From NCBI RefSeq assembly GCF_026344035.1, contig NZ_JAPKND010000003.1:310001-374000 (forward strand): 64,000 nucleotides of DNA, in the 5' to 3' direction. Both the position numbers and the translations under genes were made by a program. The first letter of the stretch is position 1. Each line of letters begins with the position of its first letter. Shown here one piece after another: positions 1 to 7,744 of the stretch. The notes under the pieces are model-generated. The model was not told the DNA's origin, ran no database searches, and saw nothing but the letters and a program-made list of their open reading frames with translations. This DNA comes from Alcaligenes endophyticus. Its GTDB lineage: Bacteria > Pseudomonadota > Gammaproteobacteria > Burkholderiales > Burkholderiaceae_B.

Positions 1-1033
1 GCACAATGGCTCGGTTCTGCAGCCAGTGCATATAGCTTTGTACCTGGGTATCAATAATACCTTCGGCCTGAACGACAGCAGCACGACGCGCATCAGAGCC
101 GCGCTGCACCAGGTGCCCGAGATCATCGACGGTATAAAGGTACACATCGTCTAAACGGCCTACTTCGGATTCGATATCACGCGGCACCGCCAAATCAACC
201 ATTACGACAGGGCGGTGACGGCGCGCTCGCACAGCACGCTCAACCATACCCAGGCCCAATATGGGCAAGGAGGAGGCCGTACAGGAAACCACGATATCAA
301 ATTCAGCCAAATGATCGGATAGATCACTTAGGCGCATCGTACTGGCCATAAAACGACCAGCCAGCGTTTCAGCGCGCTCACGCGTGCGGTTTGCGACCGT
401 GATGCTACCTGGATTAGCAGCGGCGAAATGCGTCGCACAGAGCTCAATCATTTCACCGGCACCAATGAACAACACTTTGGTATCGCCTAGATCGCCAAAG
501 ATTCGCTCCGCCAGCTTCACTGCTGCCGCCGCCATAGAAACCGAATGGGCACCGATAGCCGTTTGCGTACGGACTTCTTTGGCCACTGAAAATGTGCGCT
601 GAAAAAGCTGATGCAGCAAGGTCCCCAACGAGCCTGCCTCGCCGGCTACTCGCACCGCATCTTTCATTTGTCCTAGGATTTGGGGTTCACCCAACACCAT
701 GGAATCTAAACCACTAGCAACACGAAAAGCATGACGGACCGCTGCGTTTTGGTCATAGCGATACAAATGGGGAACTAACTCTACGGACTCAAGCTTATTG
801 TAATCGGCCATCCAGTCGGGCAGGCGGCTAGCAACATCGCGCTCGGCAGCACAGTAAATTTCTGTGCGATTACAGGTAGACAAAATGGCGGCTTCCCGCA
901 CCCCGCTACCAAAAGCATAGCGCAACCCCTCAAGCGCAGGCTTAAGTACATCCATCGGGAATGCCACACGCTCCCGCACTGATACCGGTGCAGACTCATG
1001 ATTCAAACCGAAAGTAAGTACGTCAACAGACAT
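1..1033 (-). CDS. hemA: Glutamyl-tRNA reductase, 5' part (C-terminus beyond window)
   Basis: Reduces glutamyl-tRNA(Glu) to glutamate-1-semialdehyde, the first step of C5-pathway tetrapyrrole (heme) synthesis in the cytoplasm. About 344 codons are visible, read leftwards from the ATG at 1033; the family is about 420 residues, so roughly the last 75-80 (part of the dimerisation domain) lie outside. The catalytic cysteine sits in STCNRTE (Cys54), after the N-terminal [10 protein letters not shown] motif. The NADPH-binding Rossmann motif FIGAGEM is near residue 191, preceded by the family signature [10 protein letters not shown]. An AGG-rich ribosome-binding stretch lies just 5' of the ATG. The gene is divergent from tRNA-Phe; a nested palindrome lies in the gap. 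Identification is secure; only the 3' end is missing. Confidence 0.96.
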   Translation of the reverse strand, partial: MSVDVLTFGLNHESAPVSVRERVAFPMDVLKPALEGLRYAFGSGVREAAILSTCNRTEIYCAAERDVASRLPDWMADYNKLESVELVPHLYRYDQNAAVRHAFRVASGLDSMVLGEPQILGQMKDAVRVAGEAGSLGTLLHQLFQRTFSVAKEVRTQTAIGAHSVSMAAAAVKLAERIFGDLGDTKVLFIGAGEMIELCATHFAAANPGSITVANRTRERAETLAGRFMASTMRLSDLSDHLAEFDIVVSCTASSLPILGLGMVERAVRARRHRPVVMVDLAVPRDIESEVGRLDDVYLYTVDDLGHLVQRGSDARRAAVVQAEGIIDTQVQSYMHWLQNRAIV

Positions 1034-1067
1034 GGAGGTTCATCAACTCGCAAAAATAAGCTATGTT

Positions 1068-1100
1068 GTTACTGTCAGACAACGTCTGTATAAAAGTAAC
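1068..1100. repeat. Nested inverted repeat upstream of hemA
   Basis: GTTACT (1068-1073) pairs with AGTAAC (1095-1100), and inside it CAGAC (1076-1080) pairs with GTCTG (1084-1088) around AAC. It lies 35 bases 5' of the hemA start in the hemA/tRNA-Phe gap. It could be an operator or a leader hairpin for hemA; no regulator is identified. Confidence 0.4.
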
Positions 1101-1272
1101 GCGAAAAATCCATTTTTATGATTATAATCCGTGCTCTGGCAAATTTCTCGGTTTGCGGGCATAACTAACAAAGTTACATGAACATCTCATGTAAAAAACA
1201 AAAAATTTGTTGTTATGCACACACATTTCAAAAACCGTGTTATAGTTCTTTCTTTGCCAAGCGCAAAAACGT

Positions 1273-1348
<76 letters not shown>

Positions 1349-1363
1349 AAGATTCAAACACTT

Positions 1364-1395
1364 AGCCCAGTCAAACGACTGGGCTTTTTGTTTTT
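1364..1395 (+). terminator. Rho-independent terminator of tRNA-Phe
   Basis: AGCCCAGTC (1364-1372) pairs perfectly with GACTGGGCT (1377-1385) around AAAC and is followed by a T-rich tract. Confidence 0.9.
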
Positions 1396-1510
1396 CGAAC
1401 CATAAACTCGCATGAGGTCGAGCCTCCATCCGTCCAACCTCGGCAGCTCTAGCACCCTATCTCTTTTAAAAAATATACCAAAGCAGATATCTCATTTACG
1501 TGTATCGTAA

Positions 1511-1567
1511 GCACACGTAGCAGATAACCTGAACTACTCACTCATAAAAAATAGTTCTAGTGTGTGC
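1511..1567. repeat. Nested inverted repeats upstream of the kinase gene
   Basis: Outer arms GCACAC (1511-1516) and GTGTGC (1562-1567) enclose inner arms GAACTA (1531-1536) and TAGTTC (1552-1557). They lie about 70 bases before the histidine kinase start, where an operator for an autoregulated two-component operon could be. The arms are short, so this is only a candidate site. Confidence 0.3.
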
Positions 1568-1637
1568 GCAACGGGCACGCTAACAATCATCTTGTAAGGC
1601 TGCTTGGGCCTTACTTATACACTAAAATCAAAAAACC

Positions 1638-3104
1638 ATGACAAAACGCCACCTTCGCAGCGCCATGTGGGGAAGTATATGCTGGCTGTGCTTAAGCGTA
1701 GTCAGCGCCTTGGCGATCAGCAGCTACACTATTTACCAACAGTCCAATCAGTTTATTGCGCAGTCAAACATTGCTTACCGCTTACTCAGCCAGCGCTTAG
1801 CCCAGCACGATGTGATTCTAAATATGCTTAGCATCCTGCAGGCTCCCCTGACTAATACAGAGCAATTAGGCCTCTTGAAATCCATGTTTCCGCAGATTAT
1901 CGATATCTACTATAAGTCTGCCGTTCACGCTTGGCCTGTTGATACGTGGGCAGATAATGAGGCTGAGTCCCGGCAACTCAAACGCGCCGTATTAGCTGAT
2001 GTGGATTTAGATCACGCCACATATATTCTGATTTTAGCGGCAACACCCTACAGCTACGCATTAAAAATCAACTTATCTGTCTTACTTCCCCTACAGGACT
2101 GGCCTTTTGAAACGCGAGATGGCGAAACCTCTATACGGCTTAGTTGGCAGCGCCAAACTTGGGACATCAGCACCCCTCTTGAGACTCAACAAGGAGTGCA
2201 GACTTTTCACCTTAATAAGACCATCGCTTCCTTAAGCCAACCTTTTAAGCTGAGCACGACACGCAGTCTGCCTTACTCAGCCTTACCCTGGTTACTCATA
2301 CTAGGCATGGCGTTAATAAACGCAGTCCTCATAGCCTTGTTTATATACATACGTAGTCAACGCGAGCAAAACATACGCTCCAAAGAATTATTACGACTGG
2401 GGCAAATTGCCAAATTAAACTCCATGGGAGAGTTGGCAGCAGGTGTCGCACATGAACTTAACCAACCCTTAACGTCGGTATTGGCCAATACCCAGGCCTC
2501 CATACGCTTGCTTGCGGAAGACCCGCCCGAGTTAGACGCCGCTCGCAAAGCTATGCAACAAGCTAGTGAGCAAGTGCGGCGTGCCGCCAAGGTGCTCAAA
2601 CGCTTACGCAACAGCCTAGAAGAAAAAACTCTGCTACAACAAACGCAGTCCGTAGCGATGCAACAAGTGATTAATGAGACACTGTATTTACTCGGACCAG
2701 AGCTTGATCAGTTGCATATTAAAGTCAAAAGCAACTTACCTAATGCCACCCTTTATGTCAAAGGGGACAGCATCGCTTTGGGACAAATAGTTCAAAACTT
2801 ACTCAGCAATGCCATGCACTCGCTAAGCGCCTCGAACCCACCAAGGAGCATCCTTATTCGCTTGCAAGCGAATGAGAAACATATAGACTTCTGGGTACAA
2901 GACAACGGCTCAGGCATAGAGCCCAGCCATCTCAGCCGTATATTTGAGCCTTTTTTCTCTACTCGTAGCTCAGGCTTAGGCTTGGGTCTGAGCCTTTGTG
3001 AGTCGTTAGCTCAGGCCATGGATGGCAGCCTAAGTGCGGCTAACTCACCTTCTGGCGGAGCCGTTTTCCATTTACGCTTACCCCGATTCGCTGCTGAGGA
3101 ATAA
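1638..3104 (+). CDS. Membrane sensor histidine kinase (HisKA type)
   Basis: A 488-residue sensor kinase that should autophosphorylate and pass phosphate to the regulator starting directly behind it (GTG at 3105 abuts this gene's stop). The first membrane segment is near residues 10-30 and the second near 217-237, leaving a periplasmic sensor region of about 185 residues with no domain I recognise. The cytoplasmic part has the H-box GVAHELNQPLT (phospho-acceptor His272), the N-box NLLSNAMHSL, the G1 box DNGSGI and a glycine-rich GLGLGLSL. The kinase core resembles the DctB/FixL group. A gene for a secreted heme-binding-type protein follows the pair, which hints at heme or redox sensing; the signal itself is not deducible. 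Confidence 0.9.
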   Translation: MTKRHLRSAMWGSICWLCLSVVSALAISSYTIYQQSNQFIAQSNIAYRLLSQRLAQHDVILNMLSILQAPLTNTEQLGLLKSMFPQIIDIYYKSAVHAWPVDTWADNEAESRQLKRAVLADVDLDHATYILILAATPYSYALKINLSVLLPLQDWPFETRDGETSIRLSWQRQTWDISTPLETQQGVQTFHLNKTIASLSQPFKLSTTRSLPYSALPWLLILGMALINAVLIALFIYIRSQREQNIRSKELLRLGQIAKLNSMGELAAGVAHELNQPLTSVLANTQASIRLLAEDPPELDAARKAMQQASEQVRRAAKVLKRLRNSLEEKTLLQQTQSVAMQQVINETLYLLGPELDQLHIKVKSNLPNATLYVKGDSIALGQIVQNLLSNAMHSLSASNPPRSILIRLQANEKHIDFWVQDNGSGIEPSHLSRIFEPFFSTRSSGLGLGLSLCESLAQAMDGSLSAANSPSGGAVFHLRLPRFAAEE

Positions 3105-3728
3105 GTGAAAAAAGAACACTCACTCTCACCTCTGGTGCACATTCTAGATGATGACCGGGCCGTATTAGAAAGCTTGGCACTATTAATTAGCACCGTAGGC
3201 TTACGCGTGCACACTTGGCACGATCCACAACAATTTTATGAGCAGTTCAATCGCGATGATATTGGCGTCATTGTGATGGACGTACGCATGCCTGGAATGA
3301 GCGGCTTAAGCCTGCTCGATAAGCTTAAGGAAGAACACGTAGACATACCCATTATTATGCTCACAGGCCACGGCACCGTAGACATGTGCCGACGCGCCTT
3401 TAAAGCGGGTGCAATGGAGTTTTTAGAGAAGCCCATAGACGATGAACAATTGTTGGAAACAGTACAAACTTCCGTGCGTATGCATATCCAGCGCCGTGAG
3501 CGCCTAACCGCAAACGAGCAATCCAAGCGTCTCTACGAAACCTTAACCGAGCGGGAGAAAGAAGTCTTAAAAGGTATTGTGGATGGCTTAAGCAATAAAG
3601 AAATCGCCCGTCAACTTGATGTATCGCCGCGTACTGTTGAAACTCATAGGGCCAATATTTTCAATAAACTTAATGTTGATAACTTAGCACTTTTAGTGCG
3701 TCAGTACGCGGATCTACTGACCTCTTAG
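3105..3728 (+). CDS. FixJ/NarL-type response regulator
   Basis: A 207-residue DNA-binding response regulator, partner of the upstream kinase. The receiver domain (about 10-120) has the acidic pocket DDD near residues 15-17, the phospho-acceptor Asp59 in VMDVRMPGMSG, the switch Thr in MLTGHG and Lys109 in LEKP. A LuxR-type helix-turn-helix (about 142-205) has LTEREKEVL and SNKEIARQLDVSPRTVE. The start is the GTG touching the kinase stop, implying translational coupling. The overall form matches FixJ/TtrR-type proteins. The downstream secreted GlcG-type gene is a plausible target. Confidence 0.92.
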   Translation: MKKEHSLSPLVHILDDDRAVLESLALLISTVGLRVHTWHDPQQFYEQFNRDDIGVIVMDVRMPGMSGLSLLDKLKEEHVDIPIIMLTGHGTVDMCRRAFKAGAMEFLEKPIDDEQLLETVQTSVRMHIQRRERLTANEQSKRLYETLTEREKEVLKGIVDGLSNKEIARQLDVSPRTVETHRANIFNKLNVDNLALLVRQYADLLTS

Positions 3729-3802
3729 TTTTACGCTCTGCTCGGCTCTGACGCTGCGCCGGTCTACGTAAAACTACGGAGAACGTTGAGTAGCCATACG
3801 AA

Positions 3803-3832
3803 TTGTGACAAGGTGCAGTCGCCTCTTATAGT
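3803..3832 (+). promoter_or_regulatory. Candidate sigma70 promoter for the GlcG/HbpS-type gene
   Basis: TTGTGA (3803-3808) and TATAGT (3827-3832) are 18 bases apart, about 50 bases before the start at 3884. The match is moderate. It would let the secreted protein be transcribed apart from the two-component operon. Confidence 0.35.
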
Positions 3833-3883
3833 AACCACATGGCCGCAACGATGCGGAAATGACTCACTTTAGGAGAATCAACA

Positions 3884-4369
3884 ATGTTGCGTAAAATTGC
3901 TTTAGTAGCCTTAGTTACCATGGGTGCCTCTGCCCAAGCTCAATCTGTCTTAACAGAAAAAAATATCTCGCTCGACCTGGCTAACGAATTGGCTACTACT
4001 ACCGTCAATATCTGCCAGCAAAAAGGCTATAACGTTTCCGCTGCCGTAGTTGATCGTGCTGGTGTCCTACGTTCGTTTTCCCGTGCTAATAACGCTGGTC
4101 CGCACACTGTACAAGCCAGCATAGACAAAGCCTTTACTTCTGTATCTGGCCGAAACTTGTCTAGCGCTATGATGCAAGCGTCACAAAGCAATGCAGGCGC
4201 GGCGAACTTAGGCGATATCAACGGCTTTCTATTATTGGCTGGCGGTGTACCAGTTAAAGTAGGTGACGAAGTTATCGGTGCTATCGGCGTAGGTGGCGCA
4301 CCCGGCGGTCATCTAGATGAAGAGTGTGCAGTGGCGGCTCTGGACAGCGTAAAAGCAAAATTGAAATAA
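3884..4369 (+). CDS. Secreted GlcG/HbpS-family (heme-binding type) protein
   Basis: A 161-residue protein with a clear signal peptide (MLRKIALVALVTMGASAQAQ) and one GlcG/HbpS (formerly DUF336) domain filling the rest. Family features are the VVDRAGVLRSFSRA strand region, KAFTSVSGR and the C-terminal glycine-rich GAIGVGGAPGGHLDEECA. Members are small alpha/beta proteins; Streptomyces HbpS binds heme and modulates the SenS/SenR two-component system. This gene follows a kinase/regulator pair by 155 bases, a comparable arrangement. An AGGAGA ribosome-binding site precedes the ATG. Secretion and fold are well supported; heme binding here is inferred from family only. Confidence 0.88.
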   Translation: MLRKIALVALVTMGASAQAQSVLTEKNISLDLANELATTTVNICQQKGYNVSAAVVDRAGVLRSFSRANNAGPHTVQASIDKAFTSVSGRNLSSAMMQASQSNAGAANLGDINGFLLLAGGVPVKVGDEVIGAIGVGGAPGGHLDEECAVAALDSVKAKLK

Positions 4370-4420
4370 ATAGCAGCTTGGCTAAAAGCACAGCCTAACT
4401 ACACGGTTAATACGATAAAA

Positions 4421-4457
4421 ATCCCAAGCAGCATGTACGGTCTGCTTGGGATTTTTT
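4421..4457 (+). terminator. Rho-independent terminator
   Basis: ATCCCAAGCAG (4421-4431) pairs perfectly with CTGCTTGGGAT (4442-4452), followed by a run of T. It ends the GlcG/HbpS-type transcript. Confidence 0.93.
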
Positions 4458-4576
4458 GTACTCATCGCTCTACGCACTACTACCAAACGTAAAAGTAGCA
4501 TCTAAAAAAGAATGTCATCTGATGGTAATAGAGTTTTTTTATGGTGTAGCCACCTTTACGTTTTTTGGAGTTAGTC

Positions 4577-4822
4577 ATGAAAAAACTGAGCGCCTTAGTC
4601 ATCCTAGCAGCACTGTCCACACCAACTTTAGCCTGCACCGTTGAACAGGCCACTGCCAAAGCGAACGAACTCAATACGAAGGTTCAGCAACTGGCTACCA
4701 GTAATCCACAAAAAATGGCTGAAATTGCCCCAAAACTGCAACAGCCCGATGCCGTGCCTACCGACCCACAAAAAATGTGCGAGTACTACGACAAAATGAT
4801 CAAAGAAGTGGAAGGCAAATAA
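4577..4822 (+). CDS. Small exported protein of unknown function
   Basis: An 81-residue product with a signal peptide (MKKLSALVILAALSTPTLA) and a mature part of about 60 residues. Two cysteines, one right after the predicted cleavage site (ACTVEQ) and one near the end (MCEYYDK), could form a disulfide. The sequence between is helix-forming and rich in Ala, Gln and Lys. The ATG at 4577 is chosen over upstream starts because GGAG lies six bases before it and the signal peptide begins there. The region just 5' is strikingly AT-rich. I recognise no characterised family; it resembles the small periplasmic hypothetical proteins common in proteobacteria. Confidence 0.72.
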   Translation: MKKLSALVILAALSTPTLACTVEQATAKANELNTKVQQLATSNPQKMAEIAPKLQQPDAVPTDPQKMCEYYDKMIKEVEGK

Positions 4823-4832
4823 AACGGAACCC

Positions 4833-4898
4833 GTCACCCAAGCGCAGCTATCTGTGGGTCGCTACGCTAGGGTGACAGCAATACAGAGGCTGTTTTTT
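4833..4898 (+). terminator. Terminator of the small exported gene, two overlapping hairpins
   Basis: A larger stem (GTCACCC 4833-4839 with GGGTGAC 4870-4876, plus AGCG/CGCT) shares bases with a shorter terminator-like stem (ACAGC 4875-4879 with GCTGT 4889-4893) that runs into six T. The two cannot fully form at once. Confidence 0.55.
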
Positions 4899-4954
4899 GC
4901 TAATTGTGACAGCCACTACTATTGTCTTGCTCATTGTCTAAACAGTTCGTCGCC

Positions 4955-5680
4955 CTAGCTGATCTGAAATAAATTCACTTGAATTTGCTCCAAGTGTTCG
5001 GTGAGAACTTTTTTAGCAGCCCTCGCATCACGGGCACGTAAAGCTTCAACCAATTCCCTATGCTGTCTTTCGTAGGCGCGCCTATTTTGGAGCGTTAAGG
5101 ATTTTTTCTTCAAGTTACCCCACTCACCTTGATCGCGCACCTGATTCACCAGACCTAACAGCTGCGTAAAAAAAGCATTATGAGTGGCCGTGGCCAATGC
5201 CGCGTGTAGTTGTTCATCCCAATGCTCAAACTCTTCAATGCTGCTGGCCTGCTCAGAGTAGGTCAAGCACTCTTGCATACGTTCGAAGTCTTGCACGGTA
5301 CCATTTTGTACGATCAATTGCGGCATCAAAGGCTCAATCAATAAGCGCGCCGCCATGAGGTCTGCAGGGCTCACATAGGCCGGATCGGCAGCGGAAGCGA
5401 TCTGATGGCTACCCGCCCCCTGTAATAACAGAGTCGCTTTGTCCGTCACAAAAGTACCGCTTCCCGGCATTTGGTGCAATAAACCTTGCTCACTAAAGTT
5501 AGACAAGATCCTACGCACAGTACCACGTGAGATATTGAACTGCTCACACAACTCGCGTTCAGCAGGTAGACGCATAGCGGCCACTAGACTCCCGTTACGC
5601 ATACGCTGTAGTAGATCTTGCACTAACAGTAACGCTCTAGGGGAACGTAACCCTAAATATAGTTGTTTATCGTCAATCAT
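4955..5680 (-). CDS. GntR-family (FadR/FCD subfamily) regulator
   Basis: A 241-residue transcription factor. The N-terminal winged helix (about 12-75) has the GntR pattern LPAERELCEQFNISRGTVRRIL followed by the wing GSGTFV. The C-terminal all-helical FCD ligand domain (about 95-230) has LMAARLLIEP, DEQLHAALATATHN and HRELVEALRARDARAA; this domain usually binds a metal and a carboxylate effector. It is divergently transcribed from the hydrolase/Bug operon, with 86 bases between, and is the likely regulator of both. Three TGGT-based repeats in the gap are candidate binding sites. Effector unknown, probably the acid imported via the Bug protein. Confidence 0.9.
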   Translation of the reverse strand: MIDDKQLYLGLRSPRALLLVQDLLQRMRNGSLVAAMRLPAERELCEQFNISRGTVRRILSNFSEQGLLHQMPGSGTFVTDKATLLLQGAGSHQIASAADPAYVSPADLMAARLLIEPLMPQLIVQNGTVQDFERMQECLTYSEQASSIEEFEHWDEQLHAALATATHNAFFTQLLGLVNQVRDQGEWGNLKKKSLTLQNRRAYERQHRELVEALRARDARAAKKVLTEHLEQIQVNLFQIS

Positions 5681-5688
5681 AGACCAAA

Positions 5689-5740
5689 TGGTACATTTAA
5701 AATAAGCATTGGTTCATTTTTGTATTTTAGTGGTACTATT
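5689..5740. promoter_or_regulatory. Three direct repeats at 21-bp spacing (candidate GntR operator)
   Basis: TGGTACATTT (5689-5698), TGGTTCATTT (5710-5719) and TGGTACTATT (5731-5740) begin exactly 21 bases apart, that is two helical turns, so all lie on one DNA face. The last is also part of TGGT-N8-ACCA (5731-5746), closer to the inverted TGGT/ACCA operators known for FadR-type regulators. They fill the gap between the GntR gene and its divergent target. Confidence 0.6.
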
Positions 5741-5766
5741 AAACCATATTCAACAAGGAGATTACA

Positions 5767-6636
5767 TTGAAGCTGGCAACTCTTAAAATACAAGACAAGG
5801 TCATTGTAGCCGCTGTAGATACTGAAAAACAGCGCTACTGGCCAATTACCGCCGTTAATGGGGTAAACATCGAGAACATGAACCAGTTAGTACAACTAAT
5901 TGGACCAAAAAAAGAATTACCACCGATTGAGGGTGAGGGACAAGACCTTCAACAGGCTCAAATTCTGGCCCCTATTCCACGCCCACTACGCAACGTATTT
6001 TGCGTAGGACGCAATTACCATGCACACGCTAAAGAACTGGCCAGCTCAGTCTTTAAAGACAACTCTGCCAAAGCAGACGAGTGGCCTATTGTTTTTACTA
6101 AGGTTCCTGAAAGCGTTATTGCTCACCAAGATACGGTACAACTGCCACACGGAGTATCCGAAAAAATTGATTACGAGGCAGAGCTTGCGGTAATCATTGG
6201 GGTGGGCGGCAAAAACATCAAGAAAGAAGATGCACTACAACACATCTTCGGCTACACCATTGTGAACGATGTGACCGCTCGGGACGTACAAATCCGCCAC
6301 CAACAATGGGACCTGGGCAAGTCTTTCGACACTTTCTGCCCCATGGGTCCGTGGTTAGTTACTGCGGATGAAATTGACCCCGAGAACACCGAGCTGAACT
6401 GCTGGGTGAACGGTGAATTACGTCAGTCTGGCAACACCCGTGATCTTATTTTTGATATTGCCTCGTTGATCGAAACTTGCTCACGCGGCATTACTTTGTA
6501 TCCGGGCGACATTATTGCCACAGGCACACCCGCTGGCGTAGGTATGGGCTTGAACCCTCCGCAATACCTAAAAACGGGCGACCAAGTGCGCATTGAAATC
6601 AAAGGTATCGGCACACTAGAAAACGACTTTAACTAG
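5767..6636 (+). CDS. Fumarylacetoacetate hydrolase family protein
   Basis: A 289-residue enzyme of the FAH superfamily, which uses a divalent metal to cleave or isomerise C-C bonds in 2-oxo/acylpyruvate-type acids. The catalytic domain (about 75-288) shows the entry motif VFCVGRNYHAHAKE, the metal-ligand stretch DYEAELAVIIG (from about residue 134), YTIVNDVTARD, the KSFDTFCPMGPWL segment and the end motif GDIIATGTPAGVG. The TTG at 5767 is the start: AAGGAG is six bases upstream and no ATG fits. The Bug receptor gene follows after 20 bases, so uptake and cleavage are probably co-expressed under the divergent GntR. The exact substrate cannot be told from sequence. Confidence 0.9.
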   Translation: MKLATLKIQDKVIVAAVDTEKQRYWPITAVNGVNIENMNQLVQLIGPKKELPPIEGEGQDLQQAQILAPIPRPLRNVFCVGRNYHAHAKELASSVFKDNSAKADEWPIVFTKVPESVIAHQDTVQLPHGVSEKIDYEAELAVIIGVGGKNIKKEDALQHIFGYTIVNDVTARDVQIRHQQWDLGKSFDTFCPMGPWLVTADEIDPENTELNCWVNGELRQSGNTRDLIFDIASLIETCSRGITLYPGDIIATGTPAGVGMGLNPPQYLKTGDQVRIEIKGIGTLENDFN

Positions 6637-6656
6637 TTAGAACGTGGAGGAGACAA

Positions 6657-7640
6657 ATGTTGACGAAAACACTCAAGAAACTCACCTTGGTAGGACTTTG
6701 CAGCGCCAGCACTCTGCTTAGCGGAATCGTATCGGCCAATACTTATCCCGATAGAAACATACAAATGCTGGTCCCCTTTCCCCCCGGAGGGGTGGCAGAT
6801 AGCGTGGGTCGACCCTTCGCCCACTCTCTAAGCTCGACCCTAGGGCGTCCGGTAGTGATCGAGAACCGCGGTGGTGCGGGTGGCGCTATCGGTATGGCTG
6901 CATCAGCCAACGCCAAACCCGATGGCTACAACACGCTTTTTACCTTATCTTCTATCTCCATCATCCCCGAGGCTGATAAAGTTCTAGAGCGCAAGCCCGC
7001 GTATGTCTTAGATCAATTTAAACCCATCGCTCGTATCACAGCTGATCCTACTGTGCTCGTGGTAGGTGCTGACGCTCCTTGGAATACCTTAGAAGAATTC
7101 ATCGCTGCCGCCAAAAAAGACCCCGGTGCGATCAATTACGGAAGCTCTGGAATCTACGGCACGATGCATGTACCAATGGAAATGCTCGCACAAGAAGCCG
7201 ACATACAACTGAGTCATATCCCCTTCACGGGCGGTGGCCCAGCGGTAACAGCATTATTAGGTAAGCATGTGGATGCCTTAGCCACGGGACCCGCTACCGT
7301 CATCCAGCACATTAAAGCAGGCACACTAAAGCCACTCGCCCACTGGGGAACCAAACCCGTCAGCAGCATGCCTGAAGTAAAAAGCCTGAAAGAGCTGGGG
7401 TATGATGCAGAGTTCATCCAATGGTCGGGCATGTTTGTACCCGCTGAAACACCAGAGCACGCGGTTCAAGCCTTACTGGATGCAAGCCGTAAAGCAAGCC
7501 AAGACACAGAGCTACGCAAGACCCTAGAGGCGGCGGGCAGCCCAATGGACTACCTAGATGGCGAAGAATTTAACGCTTATTGGCAGGCCGATGCCCAGCG
7601 CTTAGCCAACGTGATACAAAAAATGGGGAAAGTCGACTAA
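6657..7640 (+). CDS. Bug-family periplasmic solute receptor (TctC type)
   Basis: A 327-residue extracytoplasmic binding protein with a signal peptide (about 1-27, ending IVSA) and the two-lobed Bug fold. Family marks are the early loop VPFPPGGVADSVGRP, VIENRGGAGGAIG, PDGYN, the IPFTGGGPAVTALLG segment and the C-terminal AQRLANVIQKMG helix. Bug proteins deliver carboxylates to TctAB-type permeases, but no permease genes are near, so it is an orphan receptor. It is second in an operon with the FAH-family hydrolase, and its ligand is probably that enzyme's substrate or precursor. It has its own GTGGAGGAG ribosome-binding site. Confidence 0.92.
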   Translation: MLTKTLKKLTLVGLCSASTLLSGIVSANTYPDRNIQMLVPFPPGGVADSVGRPFAHSLSSTLGRPVVIENRGGAGGAIGMAASANAKPDGYNTLFTLSSISIIPEADKVLERKPAYVLDQFKPIARITADPTVLVVGADAPWNTLEEFIAAAKKDPGAINYGSSGIYGTMHVPMEMLAQEADIQLSHIPFTGGGPAVTALLGKHVDALATGPATVIQHIKAGTLKPLAHWGTKPVSSMPEVKSLKELGYDAEFIQWSGMFVPAETPEHAVQALLDASRKASQDTELRKTLEAAGSPMDYLDGEEFNAYWQADAQRLANVIQKMGKVD

Positions 7641-7661
7641 TTACAACGTAGTCGCCCAAGC

Positions 7662-7695
7662 GGGGCCAAAGCAGCATTGCTTTAGGCCCCTTTTT
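7662..7695 (+). terminator. Rho-independent terminator
   Basis: GGGGCCAAAGCA pairs with TGCTTTAGGCCCC (one bulged base), followed by five T. It ends the FAH/Bug operon. Confidence 0.85.
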
Positions 7696-7744
7696 ATCAT
7701 CTAAAGCGTTCAGCTTGCTGCGCCATAAAGAACCCAAAAGGTGG

